Source of the DNA: Longimycelium tulufanense
GTDB taxonomy: Bacteria > Actinomycetota > Actinomycetes > Mycobacteriales > Pseudonocardiaceae
DNA length: 64,000 bases
Assembly: GCF_014645795.1 (NCBI RefSeq)
Contig: NZ_BMMK01000021.1
Coordinates: forward strand, 48,172-112,171
Direction of reading: 5' to 3'
Shown: positions 19,500 to 27,449 of the stretch, in pieces
How positions within the stretch are numbered: the first letter of the stretch is position 1
Layout of the letters: each line of letters begins with the position of its first letter
Translations under genes and position numbers: made by a program
Notes under the pieces: generated by a model
The model's database searches: none
Told to the model about the DNA's origin: nothing
The model's input: only the letters and a program-made list of their open reading frames with translations

Positions 19500-19967
19500 G
19501 TGGCTAATCGAATGGCGGGTGAGGACAGGGACGAGGTCGCCGAGCTGGCACACCGGCTCCGGCCACTGGTCTTCCAGCTCTACTACGTGGTTCGACGGCA
19601 GACGCCGCAGTACCAGCTGACGCTCACGCAGGGCTCGGTGCTGGCGACGCTCGTCCAGTTCGGGCCGCAGCGCATGAGCGTGCTCGCCGAGCGGGAGCGC
19701 GTGCGCATGCCGTCGATGACCGACGTGGTCGCCCGGCTGGAGCGGCTCGGCCTGGCCCGGCGCGAGCCCGACCCGGCCGACCGCCGGGCCGTCCTGGCCA
19801 GTGCCACCGACGAGGGGTGCCGGCTGATCGCGGACCTGATCGAGGCCCGCGAGGAGTTCCTGCGTGCCCGGCTGGCCCGGCTGCCCGGGGCGGACCGGGA
19901 CGCGATCGCCGCCGCGCTGCCCGCCCTGGGGCGCCTGTTGACGGAGGAGGAAGGAGCACGGGATTGA
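19500..19967 (+). CDS. MarR-family transcriptional regulator
   Basis: 155 residues. Winged helix with VLATLVQFGPQRMSVLAERERV, recognition helix MPSMTDVVARLERLGL and the wing RREPDPADRRAVLASAT. The GTG start directly abuts the operator-like repeat; ATG at 19512 is an alternative. The stop overlaps the TTG start of an MFS efflux pump (ATTGA), so this was a MarR-efflux operon. An integrative element now separates the two, which would leave the regulator without most of its target gene. Confidence 0.92.
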   Translation: MANRMAGEDRDEVAELAHRLRPLVFQLYYVVRRQTPQYQLTLTQGSVLATLVQFGPQRMSVLAERERVRMPSMTDVVARLERLGLARREPDPADRRAVLASATDEGCRLIADLIEAREEFLRARLARLPGADRDAIAAALPALGRLLTEEEGARD

Positions 19968-20050
19968 GCCACCAGGTCCGGCTGCTGGACGCGGTCCGGG
20001 GCCAGCCACGCACGGTGTGGGTCACGGCGTTCGCGGACTCAAGATCGTGA
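19964..20050 (+). pseudogene. 5' fragment of MFS efflux gene, cut by the integrative element
   Basis: A TTG start, 8 nt after GGAG and overlapping the MarR stop, gives 22 host codons ending ...RTVWVTAF, then about 6 element-encoded codons to a TGA at 20048. The host codons read straight into the frame that resumes at 29889 (FAAVIAFMGIGLVDP), together giving a normal first transmembrane helix of a 405-residue MFS transporter. It is an interrupted gene rather than a real 28-residue protein. Confidence 0.85.
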
Positions 20051-20055
20051 CACCC
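20030..20055. other. attL junction
   Basis: Host sequence ends at the shared TTCGCGG (20030-20036). On the element side the arm TGACACCC lies at 20048-20055, complementary in orientation to the GGGTGTCA arm at the other end. The integrase start codon is 7 bp beyond the arm. Confidence 0.75.
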
Positions 20056-20062
20056 TTAGCTC

Positions 20063-21499
20063 GTGACCACTCGAGCAGTGATCTACGTGCGTATCTCCCA
20101 GGATCGAGTTGGCGCAGGTGTCGGAGTTGAACGTCAAGAGCGGGAGTGTCGGGAGTTAGCCGAGCGACTGGGCTGGACCGTCGTCGAGGTCTTCACCGAC
20201 AACGACATCTCGGCGTACTCCGGGAAGCCTCGGCCTGGCTACCGCGCCATGCTGACGGGGCTGGGCCAGGGGCGGGCGTCTGCGGTGCTGGCGTGGCACA
20301 CGGACCGGCTGCACCGCTCCCCGGTTGAGCTGGAGGAGTACATCAACGTCTGTGAGCCCTTGGGCGTCACGACGCACACCGTCAAGGCTGGGTATCTTGA
20401 CCTGTCCACGCCGTCCGGACGGATGGTCGCCCGGCAGCTCGGGGCGGTCGCTCGGTTCGAGAGTGAGCACAAGGCCGAGCGCATTCGTGCCGCACGGCTC
20501 CAGGCCGCCCGAGCAGGCAGGTGGCAGGGCGGGATACGCCCGTTCGGGTTTGAGGCTGACGGCGAGACAATCCGGCCGGACGAAGCGGCGGAGATCGTCA
20601 AGGCGACGGAGGAAATCCTTGCGGGGGGTAGTGTTCGCGGCGTGGTACGGGACCTCATTCGGCGGGGGGTGCCTACCGCAACTGGGAAGGTGGACTGGGA
20701 CAACGCGGTTCTGCGAAACATCCTGATTCGTCCGAGGAATGCCGGGTTGATGGTCTACAAAGGTGAGATCATCGGCAAAGCCGCATGGCCGCCGATCGTC
20801 CCGGAGGAGACCTGGCGCGCACTCGTGTCCTTGCTCAAGAGCCCTGAACGGCTCAGCAACGGCGGCAACAACCGGGTGAGGTGGTTGGGATCGGGGCTCT
20901 ACCTATGCCACACGTGCGAATTGCCGAGCCTGCGCGTTTCCCCTGCCGGTTCCAGGGCGAAGCCTGCGTACCGGTGCCGCAACCGTGAGCGCACGGGCAC
21001 CGGAACCCATGTGACACGCGAGGCTGCCACGCTCGACGCCTTGGTTGAGCGTGTGATCGTCGCTCGGCTGGAGAAGCCCGACGCGATGGACTTGCTCAAG
21101 AGTCCGGCCGACATGGTGGACACGGCAGCGCTGCACACCGAGTCGACTGCACTTGTCCGCCGGCTCGATGAGCTGTCCGAGATGTTCGCCGAGGGCGCGA
21201 TCACCGCCGCCCAGCTCAAGACGGGAACGGACAAGCTGCGCGCCCGGCTCGCGGCGATTGAGGCTGAGGTTGCCAGCGCTGGTGATGTGGACCCTCTGTT
21301 GGGTGTGGTCGGTGCCCCGAACGTCGCCGAAGTGTGGTTCGGCACGAAACCGGACCGGAGCGACGGGCTGGAGCTTGGCCGCCGGCGTGCCATCTTGGAC
21401 ACCCTCGTGACCGTCACCGTACTCCCGTCCAAGCGCGGTAAGAAGGCGGGCGGAACCTACTCCGACCCGGACGCAGTGGACTTCGACTGGAAACGGTGA
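20063..21499 (+). CDS. int: Large serine recombinase (site-specific integrase)
   Basis: 478 residues from GTG 20063. Resolvase catalytic domain at residues 1-150: AVIYVRISQDR (catalytic Ser in RIS), DNDISAYSGKPRPGY, VLAWHTDRLHRSPVELEEY, STPSGRMVARQLGAVARFESEHKAERI. A recombinase domain follows (GGIRPFGFEADGETI, VDWDNAVLRNILIRPRNAGL), then a zinc ribbon (CHTCELPS ... YRCRNRERTG) and a coiled-coil region at about 360-420. It integrates the element by recombining attP with attB in the MFS gene. Adjacent to the left junction, the usual arrangement. Confidence 0.95.
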   Translation: MTTRAVIYVRISQDRVGAGVGVERQERECRELAERLGWTVVEVFTDNDISAYSGKPRPGYRAMLTGLGQGRASAVLAWHTDRLHRSPVELEEYINVCEPLGVTTHTVKAGYLDLSTPSGRMVARQLGAVARFESEHKAERIRAARLQAARAGRWQGGIRPFGFEADGETIRPDEAAEIVKATEEILAGGSVRGVVRDLIRRGVPTATGKVDWDNAVLRNILIRPRNAGLMVYKGEIIGKAAWPPIVPEETWRALVSLLKSPERLSNGGNNRVRWLGSGLYLCHTCELPSLRVSPAGSRAKPAYRCRNRERTGTGTHVTREAATLDALVERVIVARLEKPDAMDLLKSPADMVDTAALHTESTALVRRLDELSEMFAEGAITAAQLKTGTDKLRARLAAIEAEVASAGDVDPLLGVVGAPNVAEVWFGTKPDRSDGLELGRRRAILDTLVTVTVLPSKRGKKAGGTYSDPDAVDFDWKR

Positions 21500-21514
21500 C
21501 CGACGACGCGGCTC

Positions 21515-21546
21515 GGCCCGTCCCTGCCTTGGCGCAGGGGCGGGCC
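21515..21546 (+). terminator. Hairpin after the integrase gene
   Basis: GGCCCGTCCCTGC pairs with GCAGGGGCGGGCC (one G-T pair, 13-bp stem, 6-nt loop), followed by GTTTGCTTTC. Lies 16 bp after the integrase stop. Confidence 0.75.
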
Positions 21547-21588
21547 GTTTGCTTTCGAGGGACGGCGCGGCGCAACAGTGGGCGTCGT

Positions 21589-22188
21589 TCAGTCCTGCGG
21601 TGGGCTCTTCGGCGGAAGGTAGCCGTTCCCGCGGCACGCATCCGCCCAGCGGTTCGCCGTGGCACGACTGATGTTCAAGGCTCTTGCCGTGGCCGTCATG
21701 GCGCGACGAGGGTTGCGCATCAGCTCGCGATGGTAGGTCTTGGCGAAGGCGCGCAGGTCATCGTCAGACGGCCCACGCGAGCGCGCTTCGGCTAGCTGGC
21801 GCGGACGCGGGTCGGCGTCCTGCGCGGGGTGCCAGACGTGTTCGTGCATGAGTCCCCAGTCGATTTGCGCGCCCAAGTCCTCGGAGAACCCCTCCGCATC
21901 GGGTGAGGTCAGACCGGGCGGGGTATCCGGGTCGAACCCCTCGAAGAGCTGCGAGAGCAACGCGCCGACGCGGATCTTCCGCAGGGTGTCCGAGGTGATT
22001 TCCTTGTCCTCGTACTCCCCAATGATCAAGCCCGTGATGACCGGGCGTCCGTCGGCGCTCTTGCCCACCCGAACCAGGATCGGCGCGTCGAGGCCGCCAG
22101 CGGACGCCTCGATCCACGGACCCCGGGTGATGAGGTCGTCGTCCGGGATGTGCTCCGTGTGGAACTCGAAGCGTTCCGGTCCCTGCAC
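21589..22188 (-). CDS. Unknown protein with C-terminal helix-turn-helix
   Basis: 199 residues, GTG start, acidic. The N-terminal two-thirds (RFEFHTEHIPDDDL..., APILVRVGKSADGRPVITGL) looks like a compact alpha/beta domain of no known family. The C-terminal 35 residues resemble a helix-turn-helix (MTATARALNISRATANRWADA). It is convergent with the integrase and divergent from the XRE gene, so it may be an element regulator, for example a directionality or copy-control factor; that is inference only. Confidence 0.65.
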   Translation of the reverse strand: MQGPERFEFHTEHIPDDDLITRGPWIEASAGGLDAPILVRVGKSADGRPVITGLIIGEYEDKEITSDTLRKIRVGALLSQLFEGFDPDTPPGLTSPDAEGFSEDLGAQIDWGLMHEHVWHPAQDADPRPRQLAEARSRGPSDDDLRAFAKTYHRELMRNPRRAMTATARALNISRATANRWADACRGNGYLPPKSPPQD

Positions 22189-22235
22189 GGGGCGACTGTA
22201 GCCGCTGTGCTACCAGTCGCGTAACACCCTCGCGG

Positions 22236-22336
22236 GACTGTCTCACGATGCGACGCGGCGTGACACGACACAGCGACACGGTTTCACCTGCGGCTATCGC
22301 CTGGTTGCATCGCCCTCGATCGCAAATGAGACAGTC
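22236..22336. promoter_or_regulatory. Divergent control region with inverted 10-bp sites
   Basis: GACTGTCTCA at 22236-22245 and its exact complement TGAGACAGTC at 22327-22336 sit between the two divergent HTH genes. The core TGTCTCA fits the TGTCNCA half-site also seen in the palindromes at 25664-25902. The region also contains a run of GACAC/GTGTC words. Confidence 0.5.
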
Positions 22337-22351
22337 ACGCGGAGGTGTCTC

Positions 22352-22579
22352 TTGAAGTTGGTCGAGGAGGTCCGGACGGGCCGGCAGCTTCCCCCGCCGG
22401 ACGTGGCGCGCAGCATCCGCCTGGCCGCAGGGGTGTCACAGAGCAGGCTCGCGCGCGAGCTGGGGGTCCATCGGCTGACCGTGGCGCGCTGGGAGTCGGG
22501 AACGCGACGGCCATGCGGGGAGCAACGCGCCTCGTACGTCCGGCTGTTGGCTCGGCTGCACCGTGAGGTGACGCGATGA
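22352..22579 (+). CDS. XRE-family helix-turn-helix protein
   Basis: 75 residues, TTG start after GGAGGTGTCTC. Almost all of it is one HTH: DVARSIRLAAGVSQSRLARE, then VHRLTVARWESGTRRP. First gene of a tightly overlapping run (ATGA and GTGA junctions) leading to the replication-like genes, so it probably controls that operon and may bind the TGTCTCA sites just upstream. Confidence 0.85.
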   Translation: MKLVEEVRTGRQLPPPDVARSIRLAAGVSQSRLARELGVHRLTVARWESGTRRPCGEQRASYVRLLARLHREVTR

Positions 22580-22719
22580 AGCCCTACGAGTCGTCAGAGT
22601 CGCGGGTTGCCGAGTACATCCGTCGGGTGGTCGACGACGCTCCGCCCCTGACGGCCGACCAGCGTCATCGGCTGGCCGTGCTGTTGCGTCCGGCGAGTGA
22701 GAAAGGACGGGCGGCGTGA
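22576..22719 (+). CDS. 47-residue protein in the element replication operon
   Basis: ATG overlaps the XRE stop (ATGA), and its own stop overlaps the next GTG start. It reads MKPYESSESRVAEYIRRVV..., with the short helical motif LTADQRHRLAVLLRP, and is basic at the end. Its tight coupling on both sides argues that it is translated. No known family. Confidence 0.65.
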   Translation: MKPYESSESRVAEYIRRVVDDAPPLTADQRHRLAVLLRPASEKGRAA

Positions 22720-23354
22720 TCCAGGAAAGAAGAAGCGGCGGCCCCCGCCAGGACACCGCCGCTGAGGTCTTCGCCGAGACCGGGGCCGAGGCTAGCGCGT
22801 CCGTCCCGCGCGTGGGAGAGGGCCTGGCGCTGCCGTCCGGGCCGTCTCCGGTCACCGATGTGGAACGGGCGTTTGTCGGGGCGTTGCTGCACTGTTCGGC
22901 CGCGCGCGCCGAGCGGGTGCTGTCGGTGGTCGCCGATGAGGACCTGGGCGACCCGGCGGCGCGTGGCGTGCTCGAAGTGGTGCGCCGGCTGGTCGGTCGC
23001 GGTGTGGCGCCTGATCCGGCGGCTGTGGTGGCCGAGGCGCGTTCAGCCGGGCTGGTCGCCGGTGAGTATCGGTTGTCGCGGTTCGGGTCGTTCGTGGCCA
23101 CCGTCTACACCAGTTCGGCGTTGCCGGCGTCGCTCGGCTTCTACGCCGCGTGTGTGCTGGAGGGAGCGGTGCGCCGCCGCCTGGTCCAAGTGGGACAGCG
23201 GTTGGTGCAGGCCGCAGAGACCTCCCCCTTCGAGGCACTGCATCGGCACGTGCGAGCGGAGGTCGAAGGGTGGCGGGTACTGCGTGACCGCTACGTCGCG
23301 TTCACCGCTGCTGCCCGGGAACGGTCTGTGTCGGTTAGGGAGGGTGCCGCGTGA
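22716..23354 (+). CDS. Stand-alone DnaB N-terminal-domain-like protein
   Basis: 212 residues. The segment VERAFVGALLHCSAARAERVL through DPAARGVLEVVRRLVGRGVAPDPAAVVAEAR is clearly the helical N-terminal domain of DnaB helicases (primase and loader contact region). The RecA-like ATPase part, Walker A and DNA-binding loops are absent. The rest is helical. It is coupled by 4-bp overlaps to the small gene before it and to the ATPase after it, so the two may together replace a replicative helicase. Confidence 0.75.
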   Translation: MIQERRSGGPRQDTAAEVFAETGAEASASVPRVGEGLALPSGPSPVTDVERAFVGALLHCSAARAERVLSVVADEDLGDPAARGVLEVVRRLVGRGVAPDPAAVVAEARSAGLVAGEYRLSRFGSFVATVYTSSALPASLGFYAACVLEGAVRRRLVQVGQRLVQAAETSPFEALHRHVRAEVEGWRVLRDRYVAFTAAARERSVSVREGAA

Positions 23355-24970
23355 TCGACTACGGGCGCGACTACCCGGACCCGTTCGCGGCCGAGCTGGC
23401 CACCATCGACCCGTATGCGGATGTTCCGCCACCGGACGAGCCGATGGACGGTAGGGAGGTCGGCGCGGACGGTGGTGGCGCCGATCGTGACGGTAAGCCG
23501 TCGATGGCGACCCGGCTGGTGGAACTGGCCCAGGCGCGCTACGACGTGTTCCTGGGGCAGGACGGCGAGCCGTATGCGGTGGATCGGGCGGGGGTGTCGC
23601 TGGCGCTGCCGTTACGGGGTCGGACCGGGCTACGGCAGCGGCTCGCCCGCGCGATGTTCGCCACGATCGGTCGGGTCCCGCCGGCAGCGGCCCTGACGGA
23701 CTGTGTGAACGTCCTGGAAGGCACGGCGTTGGAGCGGGACCGCGTGCCGGTGGCGTTGCGGGTGGCGCGTCGGGCTGACCGGCTCGTGATCGACATGGGG
23801 ACCGCTGATGGTCGCGTGATCGAGTGCGGCCCACACGGTTGGCGGGTGGTCCGGGGCAGCGACGTGTTGTTCCGGCGCACCGCATTGACCGGTGCGATGC
23901 CCGACCCTGATCCGGCCGGGACCTTGGATGCCTTCCGGTCCGGGTTGAACGTGTCGGAGGAGAACTTCCGGTTGATCGTGGGGTGGATGCTGCACGCCTT
24001 CATGCCGGACGAGCCGCATCCGGTGCTCGGCTTGGTGGGCGAGCAGGGCACCGCGAAGACGACGGCGGCGAAGCAGGTTGCCTGCTTGGTCGATCCGTCT
24101 CCGGCGCCGACCCGCACCGCTCCCAAGGACTTGTCCGATTGGGCGGTGACGGCCGCGGGTTCGTGGGTGGTCACGCTGGACAACATCTCGACGATTCCGC
24201 CTTGGTTCTCCGATGCGTTGTGCAAGGCGGTGACGGGTGACGCGATGACCAAGCGCGCCCTGTACACCGATGGGGACCTCTCGGTGTTGGCGTTCCTGCG
24301 ACCGGTGATCATGACCACGATCGAGGCGGGCGCGCTGCGCGGGGACTTGGCCGAACGGATGCTGCCGATCGAGCTGGAGCGCATCCCACCGGACCAGCGG
24401 CGCACGGAAAAGAGTGTCCGCCTGGCCTACGAGGATGCGATGCCGCAGACCCTCGGCGCGCTGCTGAACCTGCTGTGTGACGTTTTGGCCGTCCTCCCCG
24501 GCGTGCACCTGTCGCGGCTGCCGCGCATGGCTGACTTCGCCCGCTTCCTTGCCGCACTCGACCAGGTCACCGGCTGGACCACCCACCAGGACTACGAAGA
24601 CACCTTCGAGGACCTGGCCGACACCGTGATCGACGGTGACCCGTTTGCCGCCCAGATTCGGGCGAATATCGAACGGGGACTGACCTTCGACGGCACGGCC
24701 GCCGCCCTGCTCGGCTGGCTGCACCCCAACCCCGAGGGGACTCCGTCTCGGGGCTGGCCGAAAACCCCGCGAGGCGCCACCGGGGCGCTCAAACGCAGCA
24801 CCCCCGCCCTGCTCAAGGTCGGTATCCACGTCGAGCACTACCGCACCAGCGACCACAAGCGGGAGCGGCGGGTCCGTATCCGACGCGCGGACGGTCCGGA
24901 CGGTGTGGACGGTTCACCCCGGCGTCCCTCTGTCCACACTCAGTCCCCAGGATGGGGACACCCCGGGTAG
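23351..24970 (+). CDS. AAA/SF3-like ATPase, probable element replication protein
   Basis: 539 residues. Walker A LVGEQGTAKTTAAKQ (about residues 228-242), a Walker B-like WVVTLDNIS, and a downstream arginine-rich region with LRGDLAERMLPIELERI, as in phage/plasmid helicase-type ATPases. The N-terminal 200 residues may form a regulatory or primase-like domain (DRLVIDMGTADGRVIECG). The C-terminal tail is basic and repetitive and overlaps the iteron-like DNA. Co-operonic with the DnaB-N-like protein. Likely a helicase or loader acting at the adjacent repeats. Confidence 0.7.
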   Translation: MIDYGRDYPDPFAAELATIDPYADVPPPDEPMDGREVGADGGGADRDGKPSMATRLVELAQARYDVFLGQDGEPYAVDRAGVSLALPLRGRTGLRQRLARAMFATIGRVPPAAALTDCVNVLEGTALERDRVPVALRVARRADRLVIDMGTADGRVIECGPHGWRVVRGSDVLFRRTALTGAMPDPDPAGTLDAFRSGLNVSEENFRLIVGWMLHAFMPDEPHPVLGLVGEQGTAKTTAAKQVACLVDPSPAPTRTAPKDLSDWAVTAAGSWVVTLDNISTIPPWFSDALCKAVTGDAMTKRALYTDGDLSVLAFLRPVIMTTIEAGALRGDLAERMLPIELERIPPDQRRTEKSVRLAYEDAMPQTLGALLNLLCDVLAVLPGVHLSRLPRMADFARFLAALDQVTGWTTHQDYEDTFEDLADTVIDGDPFAAQIRANIERGLTFDGTAAALLGWLHPNPEGTPSRGWPKTPRGATGALKRSTPALLKVGIHVEHYRTSDHKRERRVRIRRADGPDGVDGSPRRPSVHTQSPGWGHPG

Positions 24971-25167
24971 GAAGACCAGGGGAGGGGTCGACCGTCCGAA
25001 CCGTCCACACCGACCGACAAAGAGCCTGACCAGCGGGAACCGGTGGACGCTCACCTGGACAGCGGACGCAACACCCCCAGCAACCGTCCGGGCCGCCCGG
25101 CGAACCGTCCACCCACCACAGCCTCGCTGACCTGCTCGAAAGCTCCCAGGTGGACGGTTCGGACGGT
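24905..25167. repeat. Iteron-like repeats GAACCGTCCAC
   Basis: Four exact 11-bp copies: 24905-24915 (-), 24998-25008 (+), 25102-25112 (+) and 25150-25160 (-). Copies 2 and 4 extend to a perfect 18-bp inverted pair (ACCGTCCGAACCGTCCAC at 24991-25008 and its complement at 25150-25167). Further CCGTCC/GGACGG words fill the gap. They begin in the 3' end of the ATPase gene and run through the following non-coding stretch. Candidate replication origin or binding site for the element's replication proteins. Confidence 0.6.
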
Positions 25168-25273
25168 CCGGACGGTTCGCTCCCCCGACCCTCACCAGCG
25201 CATGACTCTGGGGCATCCGGCCCGTGTTCCGACGCCAGGGAAAACCAGGCGACACCACGGTTACGGTGCGCAC

Positions 25274-25603
25274 GTGAGAGATTCCCGATTCGGTAGCCAC
25301 GAGGCACGGGTGTACGACGCTGCCGGCGAACGCACCGACGAGTGGCTACGCCATTACGACACCGGCGACCTCTGCGGAAAAGTCCGCGTCCTGCTGCAAA
25401 GCATGATCTGCACCATCGCCAGCGTCGAACAGTGCGCACCCGAGGAAGTTCCCGCCGCGATGCTGCACGACGTGCTCTGGAGGTCCAAGCCTCACACGGA
25501 GAAGATTCAAGACTGGGAAATCCGCGGCGCCGATCCCGCAACCGTCGAAATCGTGCTGGCTGCCCTCACGGTGCTGGCCACCGTCGATGCCACCGAGCAG
25601 TAA
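25274..25603 (+). CDS. Unknown 109-residue element protein
   Basis: GTG start at 25274 (MRDSRFGSHEARVYDAAG...), chosen because the upstream in-frame region is the repeat-rich stretch and has no ribosome site. It is acidic and mostly helical (DLCGKVRVLLQSMICTIASV, ATVEIVLAALTVLATVDA). No signal peptide and no recognised family. Confidence 0.55.
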   Translation: MRDSRFGSHEARVYDAAGERTDEWLRHYDTGDLCGKVRVLLQSMICTIASVEQCAPEEVPAAMLHDVLWRSKPHTEKIQDWEIRGADPATVEIVLAALTVLATVDATEQ

Positions 25604-25663
25604 CCACCGGGACGACCACCTCGACGCGAAGGACTCATCGCCCACACTCCCGCCACCGGGCGA

Positions 25664-25902
25664 GGTGTCACAAATGTGACACCACCTGCCGGCACGTTGC
25701 TGTAGGCGGTCAGCAGCGCCTACCGGGACCTGCGGTTTACCAGGCGGGTCGCGCACCATACTCACCTTGCCCCGGCCCCGGACTCCCCTTCCGTCCGGTC
25801 GCTGGGGCAGGTGTCCCAATTTGGGACAGTTGACGACCACGTCGACACGGAGGGCTCGCGTCCCTTCCGACACACCGGGGATAGCTGTCCCATCTGGGAC
25901 AG
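25664..25902. promoter_or_regulatory. Three helically phased TGTCNCA palindromes
   Basis: GGTGTCACAAATGTGACACC at 25664-25683, TGTCCCAATTTGGGACA at 25812-25828 and CTGTCCCATCTGGGACAG at 25885-25902 are perfect palindromes of the form TGTCNCA-N2/3-TGNGACA. Their centres are 146.5 and 73.5 bp apart, 14 and 7 turns of B-DNA at 10.5 bp per turn. They lie in the 468-bp gap between genes at 25604-26071, where I found no convincing coding sequence. Likely multi-site operator, centromere-like or origin-control DNA. Confidence 0.7.
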
Positions 25903-26071
25903 GTGCCGACACGCCCGCGGCAGGCGGCGCAAGGATCAGGCCGACAGCGGGCGCCGCGACCGGTCGCTGACCCACATGCGCGTGCGCGAGACGAGCAGTC
26001 GAGGAAGCACTCACCGTCATCGGTGCGGACGTTCGCCGGCCCGTGACGCGCGTGCGCGGGAGGATGGCGAG

Positions 26072-26239
26072 GTGACCGACAACCACCCCACCGAGGGCAA
26101 CGCAAGCCGAAGCAACATCGCCGACGCCGCCGGGGCGCTGGCCCGGTTGCTGGACGCGATCGACGCCGGAGAGATCGACGCCGACGAAGCCCAACGCGCC
26201 TACCTCGCGGGAGCCCTGGATGCGCTGCGCCAACTCTAG
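26072..26239 (+). CDS. 55-residue acidic protein
   Basis: GTG start after GGGAGG. MTDNHPTEGNASRS..., with a single amphipathic helical segment (AAGALARLLDAIDAG, then EIDADEAQRAYLAGAL). It lies just upstream of the resolvase gene. Possibly a small DNA- or protein-binding factor; no family recognised. Confidence 0.6.
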   Translation: MTDNHPTEGNASRSNIADAAGALARLLDAIDAGEIDADEAQRAYLAGALDALRQL

Positions 26240-26240
26240 G

Positions 26241-26270
26241 CTTTACGGAAAAGAACCGTTTACCGTAAAG
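26241..26270. promoter_or_regulatory. TTTAC inverted repeats upstream of the resolvase gene
   Basis: CTTTACGG at 26241-26248 and CCGTAAAG at 26263-26270 are inverted with a 14-bp spacer. The right half is also a perfect 11-bp palindrome TTTACCGTAAA (26259-26269). It ends 7 bp before the resolvase ATG, so it fits an operator, or part of a res-type site. Confidence 0.5.
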
Positions 26271-26277
26271 TTGGGGC

Positions 26278-26973
26278 ATGGCAGCGACCCGACGCAAGCG
26301 CACCAGCAACCCCACCGCCGTCCGCGTGCTCGGCTACCTCCGGGTGAGCACCGCCGAGCAAGCCGACTCCCGGGCCGGGCTGGACGCGCAGCGAGCCACG
26401 ATCGCCGCCGAAGCCGAGCGCCAGGGCTGGACCGTCGAGTACGTCACCGATCCCGGCTACTCCGCCAAGGACCTCAACCGCCCCGCTCTCACCGACGCCC
26501 TGAGCCGGCTCGACCGGGGAGAGGCTGACGTCCTGGTTGCCGCCAAGCTCGACCGGGTGTCCCGCTCGGTCGCCGACTTCGCCGCCCTGCTCGATCGCTC
26601 CCGCCGCAAGGGCTGGCGGCTGGTCTGCCTGGACCTCGGTGTGGACACGTCCACCGCATCCGGTGAGCTGGTGTCGAACATGATCGCCTCAGCCGCGCAG
26701 TACGAACGGCGGCTGATCTCCCAGCGCACCAAGGACGGGCTAGCGGCTAAGCGCGCCGCTGGCGTCCGCCTGGGCCGTCCCCCGGTGCTGCCCACCGAGG
26801 TCGTAGCCCGCATCGTGCGCGAGCGGCAGGCAGGCGCCACCCTGCGCGCCATTGCTGAGGGGCTGACAGCCGACGGCGTGCCTACCGCACGCGGCAAGGC
26901 CAAGTGGTCAATCTCCAGCGTTCAGGCCGTTCTCGCCGGCCAGGACGCGGCACGTTTCACGAGCGGGTCCTAG
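26278..26973 (+). CDS. Small serine recombinase (resolvase/invertase family)
   Basis: 231 residues. Catalytic domain RVLGYLRVSTAEQADSRAGL (Ser in RVST), AAKLDRVSRSVADFAALLDR, GELVSNMIASAAQYERRLIS; then a C-terminal HTH (AGATLRAIAEGLTADGVP, KWSISSVQAVLAG). It is much shorter than the integrase and lacks its zinc ribbon. It could resolve element multimers or act on the nearby repeats. The 3' end overlaps the convergent SLOG gene by 4 bp. Confidence 0.9.
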   Translation: MAATRRKRTSNPTAVRVLGYLRVSTAEQADSRAGLDAQRATIAAEAERQGWTVEYVTDPGYSAKDLNRPALTDALSRLDRGEADVLVAAKLDRVSRSVADFAALLDRSRRKGWRLVCLDLGVDTSTASGELVSNMIASAAQYERRLISQRTKDGLAAKRAAGVRLGRPPVLPTEVVARIVRERQAGATLRAIAEGLTADGVPTARGKAKWSISSVQAVLAGQDAARFTSGS

Positions 26974-27449
26974 CCCCGTTGAGCGCCCGGAGGCCACACG
27001 ACGGTTACCGGAATCCCGCGTTCGCGCGCCGCTCGAACGACGTCCGCTGTCCCTCCGTGACCCCGTGCGGGCAGCCCGTCCCATACAGCCATCAGGCGAT
27101 CGGCAGCGTCGAGCATCCGCAGGCTTGCCGCCATGTGTGCCTCGGCGTCGGACTCGATGTGATCAAGCCGCACCACGTCGGAAGCGCGGGCAAGCAAGGC
27201 GTCGTAGGTGCTGTGATGGGACTCTGGGAGCCCAGCACGGTACTGGTGGGCCGGAATGATCGCGACAAGCGCCCCGCCCAGGTCGAGTACGGCCTGAGCG
27301 AACAGCGCGTCGGCGCCGTCCGCAAGGCAGCTCAAGCCGATCAGTTCGCCGTCCGCGTGGCGTCGCAGCTCGGCGCGGAGGGCGGCGTCAACCACGCGCG
27401 CCGTCTGTTCGGGTAGCTGCCGGTGTCCGCTGACGGCAAGCCGGATCAC
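26970..27449 (-). CDS. SLOG-like (Rossmannoid nucleotide-binding) protein
   Basis: 159 residues. MIRLAVSGHRQLPE at the start, SCLADGADALFAQAVLDLGG in the middle and AADRLMAVWDGLPARGHGGTADVV near the end. This is the layout of the SMF/DprA-LOG superfamily (GxR, GADxxFA, DGxxxxGGTAD), whose members bind or cleave nucleotide-type ligands and are often found in conflict systems. Its start overlaps the stop of the XRE-TPR gene (GTGA), so the two form an operon read toward the integrase end. Exact function unknown. Confidence 0.65.
   Translation of the reverse strand: MIRLAVSGHRQLPEQTARVVDAALRAELRRHADGELIGLSCLADGADALFAQAVLDLGGALVAIIPAHQYRAGLPESHHSTYDALLARASDVVRLDHIESDAEAHMAASLRMLDAADRLMAVWDGLPARGHGGTADVVRAARERGIPVTVVWPPGAQRG

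Noticed and set aside
20030..20036. tRNA gene as the integration target
   Set aside because: No tRNA-like sequence surrounds either junction; both flanks code for the MFS protein.
25346..26233. Long minus-strand frame over the palindrome region
   Set aside because: No recognisable protein features, and it runs antisense through two supported genes and the palindromes.
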